Part shown: positions 8,053 through 15,631 of the stretch, one piece after another
How the letters are laid out: every line of letters begins with the position of its first letter
Numbering within the stretch: position 1 is the stretch's first letter
Assembly (NCBI GenBank): GCA_964479665.1
Contig: CAYZNN010000043.1
Location: forward strand, 1-15,971
Direction: 5' to 3'
Source: UBA2287 sp964479665
GTDB lineage: Bacteria; Bacteroidota; Bacteroidia; Bacteroidales; Tenuifilaceae
DNA: 15,971 nt
The notes under the pieces: generated by a model
The model's input: only the letters and a program-made list of their open reading frames with translations
What the model was told of the DNA's origin: nothing
Database searches by the model: none
Translations under genes and position numbers: made by a program

Positions 8053-8210
8053 AGGGCAAAAGTAGCGGTAAATGGTTATGCGTGTTATAGCTACCATGAT
8101 ATTTTTTGAATAATAGTTGCTACACAGCAAACAAGCTGCAATAAATCGGAATTAAACAAAAATATTACACTTGTGTTTACATATATGATTAGTAAAGTTG
8201 AACAAAATTC

Positions 8211-10508
8211 ATGCTTCATATGGTTCGATTAATATCAATTCTCATCTCCATTGTTTCCCTTTCAGCTTGCAGTATAATTAACAATCAACCAATTAAGAGA
8301 ACTTCGCAGGAACGCTTTGATTCGTTTCCCACAGCAAACCTACCCTTACGCGATAGCGTTACGGTATATTGGAATGGCTACATGGTTCCCTTTATCGATG
8401 CAAAAACCGATGCCGATGCCGCTTTCGTTTTGGGGCTTACGCATGCGCACCTGCGACTGGCGCAAATGGAACTTTTCCGCATGATAGCCTGGGGCCGTTT
8501 AGCCGAAATGGCAGGCCCGCTGGTGGCCGATATCGACCATTCGTTGCGAACCATTCAGCTTCAAAAATCGACACCCTATATTGCTGCCAACGACAGTCCC
8601 TTTACTCGCAATTGGATTGCCAGCTACGTTGACGGCATTAATTGGTACATCGACCATACAGAGGAGAAACCCATAGAATACAAACTCTTCAACATAGCTC
8701 CCCGCCGCTGGGAGGTTACCGATGTGTACGCTGTTTCCCGTTTGCTATCGGCCGATTTAACCTGGGGGATGTACTTTCAGGCTCTGTCGCTAATGAACCG
8801 CCCCGATTGGAGCAAAACATGGGAAAATTTTCTGAGTAACGGACAGCGTTCCATCCCCTCGTTTCCCAACGATGAGATGGCGGCGCTCAATTTCATTATC
8901 AATGCCTTTTCAAAGTCGGGTAGCAATTCAGTTGCCGTTTCGCCCCAGCGAACGGAAAGTGGAGGTGCACTCATGGTAAGCGATCCGCATTTGGGCATAT
9001 TTGCACCCAACATGTGGCTGCTAGTGGGCTATAAAAGCCCATCATTTCATACGGTGGGAATGCAAATTCCGGGAATTCCAGTAATGCTTTTGGGTCGTAA
9101 TCAGCATTATGCATGGGGAGGTACTAATATGAGGGCCATTAGTTCGCACGTTTTTGAATTATCGGATAACGACACTCAAAAAATTGCATGGCGCACCGAT
9201 ACCATTAATATTCGCTGGTGGCCCGATAGAGCCATTAAACTGGGCGATTCGGACTATGGAACCATTATAAGCGATGCTCCCTTGCTGAGCAAAGTGGGGA
9301 AAAACCTTGCCCTGAGCTGGGTTGGGCACGAACCCACATTCGAGGTTTCTGCCTTTTTGCAGAGCAATATGGCCACCAATTTCGATGAGTTTCGAGAGGC
9401 TTTTGCCAACTATAAAGTATCGGGACAGAACATGCTTTATGCCGATGAGCAGGGAAATATTGGTCAGATTCTGGCTTACGGGCAACCTGTTCTTAATAAT
9501 CCGCACAAAACCCTCGATATTGTAAAGTCTGCATCCAACCCAATAGTTTCTGTTACAAAATCTAGTGAGCAACCCTACCTGCTTAATCCTGGGCAAGGTT
9601 ACATGGCTTCGGCCAACAACCTGCCTCACGAAACCGACATTCCCATTGCATACCAGTACACTGGGCATAGCCGAATGCAACGCATGGCATGGTATTTCGA
9701 AAAGCCAAGGGTTGCTGTTACCGATATGGTTAGCTTGCAGCTCGATGCGTTTTCGGTGCAAAACACCGAACTTCGCGATTATTTAGTTGAAAAGTTTTTG
9801 GCAATTGGGTTAAATTTCAATAGCAACAACAATGCGTTATGGCAAGCCCTGGTGGGTTGGGATGGCCATTATAATGCAAGCAGTTCGGGAGCGGCAGCAT
9901 TCGAAACGTTCTCGTTTCGTTTGGCCGAGCAGCTGTATAACGACCTTATCCCCGATAAAAAGTTGCGGAAGCGGTATTTCGATGGCGAATTTTGGGCATG
10001 GAACCTTCGCAGCGCAATTGATACTCTGCCAAACGACCAATTGGCCAAGTATGCCCGAGAGGCATACGCTAAGGCTTCGCGCAACTTCAAAAAGACTCCT
10101 GTATGGAGCGAAATGCATCGCATTCGGTTTGGCCCTTTTCAAGCGGCTATACCATGGGTTGGCAAACGCTTCGTTCTGAACGAGCTGCCGCTCGACGGAA
10201 CCAGTCACACCCTAAACAAGTCGGCTCACGAATTTAGTGCCCAGCCCCACCGTATTGGGTATGGCAGCAATTCGCGCCATATAAGCGACCTGGGCGATAA
10301 GGATGCCAATTATTTTGTATTGCTAGGTGGGCAGGACGGGTGGACCTCGAGCCCACATAACAACGACCAAATTGATTTATGGCAAAAAGGAGAGTATATA
10401 CAATTCCCCTTACTCCCCGAAACCATTAGGAAAACCTTTACCCATAGGGTTTTTAAGTTTGGAAAACAAATTGAGTTTTTAAAAACGGAAAGCTATCCAA
10501 ATAAATAA
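8211..10508 (+). CDS. Penicillin acylase family lipoprotein (Ntn hydrolase)
   Basis: This is a 765-residue S45-type N-terminal-nucleophile hydrolase. These precursors cleave themselves into alpha and beta chains, and the beta chain then uses its new N-terminal Ser to hydrolyse amide bonds in N-acyl substrates such as beta-lactams or acyl-homoserine lactones; the substrate here is unknown. The signal peptide ends in lipobox LSAC (Cys20), so it is probably membrane-tethered in the periplasm. Family features: THAHLRLAQMELFRMIAWGRLAEMAG (about 77-102), the cleavage and nucleophile site KSGSNSVAVS with Ser238, SDPHLG (about 257-262), the aromatic NMWL, GIPVMLLGRNQHYAWGGTN, and the late DGTSHTLN region. 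Length is typical and the frame is intact. Start ATG 8211 or 8220 are both possible. It stands alone, with no partner gene beside it. Confidence 0.9.
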   Translation: MLHMVRLISILISIVSLSACSIINNQPIKRTSQERFDSFPTANLPLRDSVTVYWNGYMVPFIDAKTDADAAFVLGLTHAHLRLAQMELFRMIAWGRLAEMAGPLVADIDHSLRTIQLQKSTPYIAANDSPFTRNWIASYVDGINWYIDHTEEKPIEYKLFNIAPRRWEVTDVYAVSRLLSADLTWGMYFQALSLMNRPDWSKTWENFLSNGQRSIPSFPNDEMAALNFIINAFSKSGSNSVAVSPQRTESGGALMVSDPHLGIFAPNMWLLVGYKSPSFHTVGMQIPGIPVMLLGRNQHYAWGGTNMRAISSHVFELSDNDTQKIAWRTDTINIRWWPDRAIKLGDSDYGTIISDAPLLSKVGKNLALSWVGHEPTFEVSAFLQSNMATNFDEFREAFANYKVSGQNMLYADEQGNIGQILAYGQPVLNNPHKTLDIVKSASNPIVSVTKSSEQPYLLNPGQGYMASANNLPHETDIPIAYQYTGHSRMQRMAWYFEKPRVAVTDMVSLQLDAFSVQNTELRDYLVEKFLAIGLNFNSNNNALWQALVGWDGHYNASSSGAAAFETFSFRLAEQLYNDLIPDKKLRKRYFDGEFWAWNLRSAIDTLPNDQLAKYAREAYAKASRNFKKTPVWSEMHRIRFGPFQAAIPWVGKRFVLNELPLDGTSHTLNKSAHEFSAQPHRIGYGSNSRHISDLGDKDANYFVLLGGQDGWTSSPHNNDQIDLWQKGEYIQFPLLPETIRKTFTHRVFKFGKQIEFLKTESYPNK

Positions 10509-10610
10509 AATTCAAAAAAAAGCCCAGAATACGCAAGGAAGTCAAACTAATTTAGGATTCTTTCGGTCGTTTTATTCAGTTCTTTGCTTTACATGCAACA
10601 AATTGATAGC

Positions 10611-10894
10611 TCACCGCTTGCTACTATTCTCCATAAACCCAATAATAACAAGTACAAGCCCCAGTATTACCAGCAAGCCGCCACCAAAATATTTGGTGCT
10701 ATTGGTATAAAAAATTCGATGTAGGCTAGGTAAATTATTAAAGCACCAAATGCCACGGAGCCCAATCCGTATAGTATTTTGGAGCCCATGAAATTATACG
10801 GATTGCTGGTTTTTTGCTTATATGGTTTGAGGTTTTGCGGAATTTCTTCAATAACATTCGGGTTGTATTCGAGCACCTGCTTGTTGCCAGCCAT
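10611..10894 (-). pseudogene. Small two-helix membrane protein with a frameshift
   Basis: I do not recognise the family. From ATG 10894 the frame reads a soluble N-terminus (MAGNKQVLEYNPNVIEEIPQ), then one helix (SKILYGLGSVAFGALIIYLAYI), and then runs out early at 10667. If one T is added to the six-T run (A6 on the + strand, 10709-10714), the reading continues FYTNSTKYFGGG and a second strongly hydrophobic helix (LLVILGLVLVIIGFM), ending KR and TGA at 10611-10613. The restored protein is 94 residues with two membrane helices and a sensible charged tail, which is why I read this as one frameshifted gene and not two ORFs. The cause could be a real slip, a sequencing error in the homopolymer, or a phase-variable tract. 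Its start overlaps the stop of the preceding mini-gene (TAATG). Confidence 0.62.
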
Positions 10895-11031
10895 TATTTC
10901 CTGCGTTTGAAAACGGTAAGCAGTTCGCGGCTATGCGCGGTAATTACTGCAGCGTCGAAAAGTAAGGGACTTTCTTCCCTCTCTTGGTTCATAATTATTT
11001 CAAACAGCTCGTCGTCCGAACCGCTTCGCAT
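10894..11031 (-). CDS. 45-residue hypothetical ORF coupled to the next gene
   Basis: ATG 11031 opens a 45-codon frame (MRSGSDDELFEIIMNQEREE..., ending VFKRRK) whose TAA shares bases with the next ATG (TAATG at 10896-10892), the classic layout for translational coupling. The pattern SDDELFEII followed by a helix and a basic end resembles short soluble domains in Bacteroidota that precede membrane helices, but I cannot name the family. It lies in the 181 bases between the DUF1801 stop and the membrane-protein start, so without it there would be an unexplained gap in the co-directional run. A second possible start at ATG 11060 is out of frame and would need a frameshift. Function unknown; reality of the gene is moderate. 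Confidence 0.45.
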   Translation of the reverse strand: MRSGSDDELFEIIMNQEREESPLLFDAAVITAHSRELLTVFKRRK

Positions 11032-11075
11032 CGTTTCGAGGTGGGGTTAATTGCGGTCATAGCAATTATGAATGT

Positions 11076-11501
11076 TTATTTTCCATACTTATTTTGCAAA
11101 AAGTTCATGGTCTCGCCCGTTATTTTTTTTAGGGTATCAATATTAATATCCGATAGTTTCTTAACATAAATGCAGGCTTTACCCATTTTAAATTTGCCTA
11201 AATCTTTTAGCAAATACTCGTGCTCTGGAAGGCCTGTAAATACGTAAAGCGAAATGGCTGCTTTTCGGGGCGAGAAACCAACAAGGGGCCAGTCGCCTTC
11301 CTGCTTACTTCGCTCCGATTTGTAGTGGTAACTTCCGAACCCAATGATTGAAGCACCCCACATTTTAGGCTCATAGCCAGTAAATTCCTGCATCAACTTG
11401 AGTAATTCGAAGCTGTCCAGACGTTTTTGCTCAGTATCGGCAAATGAGTTTATAAACTCAGTAACATCGTGTTTGGTTCGTTTTGTTTTTAGTTCGGCCA
11501 T
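11076..11501 (-). CDS. DUF1801 family protein
   Basis: This is a 141-residue soluble cytoplasmic protein of the DUF1801 (YdhG/YdeI-like) family. Recognised stretches: an N-terminal helix (VTEFINSFADTEQKRLDSFELLKLM), the diagnostic MWGASIIGFGSYHYKSE, GDWPLVGFSPRKAAISLYV, and the C-terminal GKFKMGKACIYVKKLSDIN ending in a short helix. The family has an alpha/beta fold without an agreed biochemical function; iron-related or small-molecule-binding roles have been suggested for related members. The frame is complete at both ends and length is normal. It follows the DUF2200 gene by 61 bases on the same strand. No catalytic claim is made. Confidence 0.85.
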   Translation of the reverse strand: MAELKTKRTKHDVTEFINSFADTEQKRLDSFELLKLMQEFTGYEPKMWGASIIGFGSYHYKSERSKQEGDWPLVGFSPRKAAISLYVFTGLPEHEYLLKDLGKFKMGKACIYVKKLSDINIDTLKKITGETMNFLQNKYGK

Positions 11502-11562
11502 TTGGGAATGTTAAGTGTTAAATGGTGAATGATTAATTTATTTGCCCGAAAGTTCATCCAAT

Positions 11563-11913
11563 CTATTTCCTTAAAATTTTATCCATAGCCTTGCCTTTAG
11601 CCAATTCGTCCACCAGCTTGTCTAAATACCGAATTTGCTGCATCAGCTTATCCTCAATATTCTCAACCCTTATGCCACACACAACACCCGTAATTTTCGA
11701 AACATTCTGATTAATGAGAGGGGCATTGGAGAAGAAATTTTCAAAATCGGTCATATTGTCGAGGAGCTGCTGCAGCGATTCTTTGTTGTACCCTGTAAGC
11801 CAAAATATTATTTCGTCAACTTCGGCCTTGGTGCGACCCTTCTTCTCGGCTTTTTGGATGTAGAATGGGTAAACGCTGGCAAAGGGCATTCTGAAAACTT
11901 TAGAATTATCCAT
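11563..11913 (-). CDS. DUF2200 family protein
   Basis: This is a 116-residue soluble protein that matches the DUF2200 family along its whole length: the opening VFRMPFASVYPFYIQKAEKKGRTKAEVDEIIFWLTGY is the family signature, followed by a helix with FFSNAPLINQN, the ITGVVCGIRVENIEDKLMQ segment and a basic C-terminus. The family has no established function. It starts 18 bases after the stop of the YciI-like gene, so cotranscription is likely. The protein has no signal peptide or membrane segment and looks intact. The stop is TAG, with a TGA three codons further on. Confidence 0.85.
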   Translation of the reverse strand: MDNSKVFRMPFASVYPFYIQKAEKKGRTKAEVDEIIFWLTGYNKESLQQLLDNMTDFENFFSNAPLINQNVSKITGVVCGIRVENIEDKLMQQIRYLDKLVDELAKGKAMDKILRK

Positions 11914-11931
11914 TGTTGTTGTTTGTTAAAA

Positions 11932-12462
11932 TTAGGGTTTCGATTTCCAAATTTTATCCGATGCCGGTAAATATTCCGGTAGCGCAGCAGAACCGTACCA
12001 GTTAAAAATATCATAGTCCAGTAGTCCATTCTGAATCGCTGGGTCTGTCATTAGTATTTCAGCTGCTTTCTCAATCGAATCGATATTTTGAAGAATAAAA
12101 ATTCCCCTGTAATTGTACTCGTTTTTTCCTAGCGGCCCTGCTACAATAAGTTTTTTCTCTTCTACCAATCTGTTTATATTCTCAAGGTGCCCCCTGAAGC
12201 AGCTGCTAATAAAAGCCTTATCGGTGGTAGTGTTCGACCCAGTTTTAAGAATTACCAAGTAGTAACCTTTCAAACCATAGTTATCGGCACCCAGTTTTTG
12301 GGCTAGCTTCGGGTCGTAATTTGGGTTTAAATTGGTTGTGTCCTGTAAAATGGAACTTTCAAACTGTTTAATTTTGGAATTATTAAAAACCGATTGCCAT
12401 CCATTTAATCCGCTTACAATAATGGAAACATGAAGTGTTACGACTAACAACAAAAGTTTCAT
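11932..12462 (-). CDS. Secreted YciI-like protein
   Basis: I chose ATG 12462 (176 residues), because from there the protein opens with a clear hydrophobic signal sequence (MKLLLLVVTLHVSIIVSG); the frame is open further upstream but overlaps the end of the DUF4256 gene. After a linker (about 19-48) comes the YciI-type alpha/beta barrel domain: YDPKLAQKLGADNYGLKGYYL, the conserved His in FRGHLENINRL (His92), AGPLGKNEYNYRGIFILQ, and the end pattern DPAIQNGLLDYDIFNWYGSAALPEYL. Classical YciI proteins are cytoplasmic; this longer exported form, with the GAD(N)YGLK segment, is a recurring Bacteroidota version. The family is suspected to include dehydrohalogenase-like enzymes, but no reaction is proven here. 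No lipobox Cys is seen. Confidence 0.82.
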   Translation of the reverse strand: MKLLLLVVTLHVSIIVSGLNGWQSVFNNSKIKQFESSILQDTTNLNPNYDPKLAQKLGADNYGLKGYYLVILKTGSNTTTDKAFISSCFRGHLENINRLVEEKKLIVAGPLGKNEYNYRGIFILQNIDSIEKAAEILMTDPAIQNGLLDYDIFNWYGSAALPEYLPASDKIWKSKP

Positions 12463-12508
12463 GATTCTGGTTTTTTCGTTAAATAATTGGGTCAATATAT
12501 GAAATTTT

Positions 12509-13081
12509 TCAAACCCGAAGCAAGCCCCTGAAGCCCCTTGACGCGTAGTACGATTGTGCTCCATTATGGTAAGTAAAAACTTGCCCGTACCTTCGGTCGC
12601 AGAACAGAGCGCCACCCAGCAGGCGAATGGGGTTGGGGGTTTTAATCCAGCTCGATGTTTTGGTATCGAAATTTCCGAACTTTTGCAATGCGCGGTACTC
12701 CTCTTCGGTTAAAAGTTCAATTCTTAAAGCCTGAGCCAGGTCAATGGCATTGCCTTGGGGAGCATGCCCCTTTCTCGAGTCCATTGCCTGGCGGTCGTAG
12801 CAAAGGCTTCTACGGCCATTGGGGCTTTCGGCAGAGCAATCGATAAAAACATACTCACCCGTATGCTTGTCAAGCCAAACAAATTCGGGTTCTCCACCCG
12901 TTCGTTCCATTTCGCAGAGCGACCAGAGTTTGATCGGATTTCCTTCAATTTTATCCTTAACATTAACCCAATCAAGTTCAGGGTGCCGGTTCATGTTCTT
13001 TTCGAAGCGAGTTTTTAAAGTAACCATTATGTGGTTGAACATTTCCGGGGTTAATTCCTTATTTTGCTTGCTGGTTGGCAT
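12509..13081 (-). CDS. DUF4256 family protein
   Basis: This is a 190-residue protein from ATG 13081 that matches DUF4256 over its full length: LKTRFEKNMNRHPELDW, KLWSLCEMERTGGEPEFVW, GEYVFIDCSAESPNGRRSLC, LLTEEEYRALQKFGNFDTKT, LGGALFCDRRYGQVFTYHNG and the family ending RGFRGLLRV. The function of the family is not known; the dense conserved Cys, Asp and Arg residues suggest an enzyme or binding protein. The frame extends in phase to ATG 13147, which would add 22 residues rich in Ile, Leu and Phe, like a signal sequence; I prefer 13081 because the family is normally cytoplasmic and about this length. It is followed by the YciI-like gene after 46 bases. Confidence 0.85.
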   Translation of the reverse strand: MPTSKQNKELTPEMFNHIMVTLKTRFEKNMNRHPELDWVNVKDKIEGNPIKLWSLCEMERTGGEPEFVWLDKHTGEYVFIDCSAESPNGRRSLCYDRQAMDSRKGHAPQGNAIDLAQALRIELLTEEEYRALQKFGNFDTKTSSWIKTPNPIRLLGGALFCDRRYGQVFTYHNGAQSYYASRGFRGLLRV

Positions 13082-13208
13082 GGGAAAGTGAAAGCTAATT
13101 AGTAACAAAAGGAAATAGTATGAAATTATTATTGATATTCTTCTCACTTTACAAGTAAAACATACTGGGTGGGCAATTGTTTCAATTTTTATATCTGCTA
13201 TTTGCCAT

Positions 13209-13535
13209 TTATTGGGTTACTGCTTTTAGCCCAACAATTGAGGCAATTAGGGTAAATAGAAAAAACAGCCGTAATAGGGTTGTGGGTTCCTTAAACACAA
13301 AAATACCAACTAAAGCTGTTCCAACAGCCCCTATGCCAGTCCGTACTGCGTATGCAGTTCCAATGGGTAATGTTTGAGTAGCCTTTACTAGCAAACCCAT
13401 ACTTATAACCAACGCCATAACAAAGCCAGCGTACCAAAGGTACATTTCAAAACCTTGGGTGGCTTTTGCTTTCCCCAGGCAAAAAGCAAAAGCCACTTCG
13501 AATAAGCCTGCAACAGTAAGAATAATCCAATTCAT
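13209..13535 (-). CDS. SMR family transporter, Gdx/SugE-like, with altered signature residue
   Basis: This 108-residue protein has four membrane helices and is a member of the small multidrug resistance family, dual-topology dimers that exchange protons for small cations such as guanidinium or quaternary ammonium. The essential proton-binding Glu is present (Glu13 in GLFEVAFA). The second-helix/third-helix motif reads GTAYAVRTGIGAVGT, where the Gdx/SugE branch has Trp in place of Arg65 (codon CGG at 13341-13343; TGG expected). A charge at this membrane-embedded site would be expected to harm or change transport. The C-terminus (RLFFLFTLIASIVGLKAV) is normal. SMR genes in Bacteroidota often occur as pairs, but no partner is visible. 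It lies between the amylase and DUF4256 genes, 58 and 127 bases away. Confidence 0.85.
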   Translation of the reverse strand: MNWIILTVAGLFEVAFAFCLGKAKATQGFEMYLWYAGFVMALVISMGLLVKATQTLPIGTAYAVRTGIGAVGTALVGIFVFKEPTTLLRLFFLFTLIASIVGLKAVTQ

Positions 13536-13537
13536 AG

Positions 13538-13565
13538 GTTTTAACGGTAAAATTCTGGTTAAAAC
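13538..13565. promoter_or_regulatory. 8-bp inverted repeat just upstream of the SMR start
   Basis: GTTTTAAC (13538-13545) and GTTAAAAC (13558-13565) are exact inverse complements with a 12-base spacer, beginning three bases from the SMR start codon. It could be a repressor operator or a weak RNA hairpin over the ribosome-binding region. No guanidine riboswitch features were recognised here. The AT-rich arms make chance occurrence quite possible. Confidence 0.25.
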
Positions 13566-13597
13566 AAGCCTAGCAACAAAAAAGCAAACAGTTTCAT
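13559..13597 (-). other. 12-codon leader-like ORF overlapping the amylase stop
   Basis: ATG 13597 overlaps the amylase TGA as ATGA and reads MKLFAFLLLGLF before TAA. The peptide looks like the start of a signal sequence. It may be the remnant of a lost secreted-protein gene once coupled to the amylase, or a chance frame; adding one T in its six-T run would leave it open into the SMR gene, which is probably coincidence. Confidence 0.25.
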
Positions 13598-14901
13598 TTC
13601 TTTCTTAATAGAACGGCACCCCATTTTCCGCCAATTTCAATTTCAATACGATTGTTGTAAACCTTATAAGAGCCATCGTTCAGTAGGTCTTCAAATTCAT
13701 TGTGGCTGGATTCAATCGCAATAGTTTGTTTGCTTGCAGAGTTATTGAGAGCCACAATAATACTTTCGTCGTTGTACTCCCTTTCAGAAACAAAAATATT
13801 CTTTTCGTTGTTTGCAATCAATGTTTTATAAGTTCCGATTTGAAGCGATTTGTGCTTGTTTCTAATTCCAATCAGTTTTTTATAATGAGCAAATAGTTCC
13901 ATGTTCGGTTCTACCTTGTCGGGTATTCGCTTTGTTTGGTTTGGTAAAAATTCCTCGTTTTCATATTTAATGTTGTTCCAAATCATAGGTTTTCTGCAGC
14001 ATGGGTCGTTTGCTCCCCACATTCCAATTTTATCGCCGTAGTAAATAAGAGGGGCCCCAACATAGGTCATTTGCATAATTGCAAGCCGCTTCTGCATATG
14101 AATCTCCTGCTCGTTGGGTTTGCGAACATTGTAGCTGGCATTATCAATTGCTTTCGAAAGGCCGAAGTAATGCCCCCAGTCTCTGAATAATCCAATGCCC
14201 CTGTTCACAATGTATGAACCAATACGATTAACATCGTGGCTACCAAACAAACTCATGGATGCATAGGCAACGCCCTGTGGGTACAAGTTGCGTAGTTCCT
14301 TGAGTTTTTTATCAAATTCGGTGGCATTAATACTAATAGTTTCGGAATTTACAAAGAATTCTACGCAGGTAAACGCAAAGTTATAGTTCATTTCGCCGTC
14401 AAATTCGTCACCCTGCATGTAGGGAGCAACTTTCTGGGGAACGTCTACAATTTCGGCAGTTAGATAGGCCTCGGGGTTCATATTGCGAACAAATTTTCGC
14501 CAATCTTTCCAAAAGTTGTGATGAACACAAGAAGCTACATCGAGCCGCCAACCGTCAATACCATATTCAGTTCCCATCCCTTTCGGATTCATCCAGCGCT
14601 CGGTTGCAGCAAGAATGTATTTTTTGGGACCTTCAACAATTCCGTTTTCATCTTCGCGAAATTCTGGTAGCGAAGGAACGCCAAACCAGCCATCGTACTC
14701 AAACTTTTCGCCGGTTTTGGGATTGTCCCACGATTTAATTACAAACCAATCCTTGTAGGGCGAATTTTGTTGCCTTTTAAGTACATCTTGAAATGCGAAG
14801 TTGTTAATTCCCATATGATTAAAAACTCCGTCGAAAATTACCCTTATGCCTTTGGCACGAGCCTTTTTAATAAGTTCAAGTGCAAGCTCATCGGCCGATG
14901 T
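13594..14901 (-). pseudogene. GH13 amylase, C-terminal fragment after in-frame TAG
   Basis: This is the larger part of the glycoside hydrolase begun at 15471, in the same frame and directly behind TAG 14902-14904 (codon 190 of 625). It opens TSADELALELIKKA and holds all four conserved GH13 regions, numbered on the joined frame: region I DGVFNH (Asp214-His219), region II GWRLDVA with nucleophile Asp311, region III TAEIVDV with acid/base Glu340, and region IV GSHDVN with His412 and Asp413. The later MWGANDPCCRKPM and a C-terminal beta domain (about 545-625) are typical of the neopullulanase/cyclomaltodextrinase/alpha-glucosidase branch. The first ATG available, at 14814, lies just after region I, so an independently started product would lack part of the catalytic barrel. 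Nothing else in the frame is damaged, so the break looks recent. Confidence 0.85.
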
Positions 14902-15471
14902 CTATACCCAAGTGGAAGCATCTAAGGGGTCTTCTTGCTCAATAAGTTTACGATCGCCCTCAGGGTCGGGGCCAAAATTTGGGTCGATATGATGGTACGT
15001 GGCACCGTCGTATTTGTGAAGCGAAGGAGCGGTAAAAAGCGGGTTAAAATAGATTCCGGTTATACCGAGTTCTACTAAATAGTCGAGCTTATCAATTACC
15101 CCTTGAAGGTCGCCGCCATACCTGCGCCGCAGCAGGTGTTTCCACATTTCGGGTTCACCGTTTGCAACCTCGTAGGGTTGCAGTTTATACCAATCGTTGC
15201 CCCATGGGTGAATTTGCCACTGCGTGGGCAGTTCTTGCGGGTCGGCTCCAACAATATCGTTAGCTGTTGGGTTGTTCGAGGAGTCACCGTCCCGAAATCG
15301 GTCGGGAAATATTTGATACCAAACTACAGTTTTTGCCCAAACGGGAACAAATTCATTGCTGTGGTAAAGTTCAGCTGCATTAGAATTTGTTTCAGGTTTT
15401 TTATGGGTTTTACATGCAAAACTGAAAAGGAATGCAAGCAGGAGGGCTGTTCGTAGGGTGCACATAACCAT
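14902..15471 (-). pseudogene. GH13 amylase lipoprotein, N-terminal fragment ended by TAG
   Basis: This is the first 189 codons of a 625-codon alpha-amylase-family glycoside hydrolase that would cleave alpha-glucans or maltodextrins at the cell surface or in the periplasm. The signal peptide ends in lipobox SFAC (Cys20). Then come VVWYQIFPDRFRDGD, the family entry motif, RRRYGGDLQGVIDKLDYLVELGITGIYFNPLF, and the substrate-side segment SLHKYDGATYHHIDPNFG. It stops in DASTWV-TAG, where related enzymes read TWxWT-A-D, so TAG most likely replaces a Trp codon (TGG to TAG). ATG 15471 or 15465 could be the start. Alone this fragment contains less than half the barrel and no catalytic residue. No susC/susD or regulator is adjacent. 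Confidence 0.85.
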
Positions 15472-15631
15472 ACGTATTATGATTTAACAATGAAAACTAA
15501 AGTTAACTAATTACCCCGGTTTGGCAAGTTAAATGCTGAGTAATAATGTAAAGTTGACCAGAATCTTTGCAAAAAATTTGGGATAAAATTAAGGAGGGGC
15601 TGCTTAATGGCAATGTCGGCTTGTTATTCGG
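15472..15631. other. Intergenic gap between the truncated T9SS-type gene and the amylase
   Basis: These 160 bases follow the early stop of the last gene on the - strand. None of the three - strand frames resembles a type IX sorting domain. The frame beyond the TAG stays open for about 45 codons (PNNKPTLPL...) but without any recognisable pattern. I saw no terminator and no full promoter consensus. Confidence 0.4.

Noticed and set aside
8057..8064. Full match to TAnnTTTG on the - strand (TACTTTTG), and another at 8157-8164 (TATTTTTG), upstream of mnmH
   Set aside because: Neither has a TTTG -33 box at the usual spacing; the first is too close to the start codon. In AT-rich DNA such matches are common.
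9159..9761. 200-codon open frame on the - strand inside the penicillin acylase gene
   Set aside because: It lies wholly opposite a gene with clear family motifs and has no recognisable domain or signal; a shadow frame.
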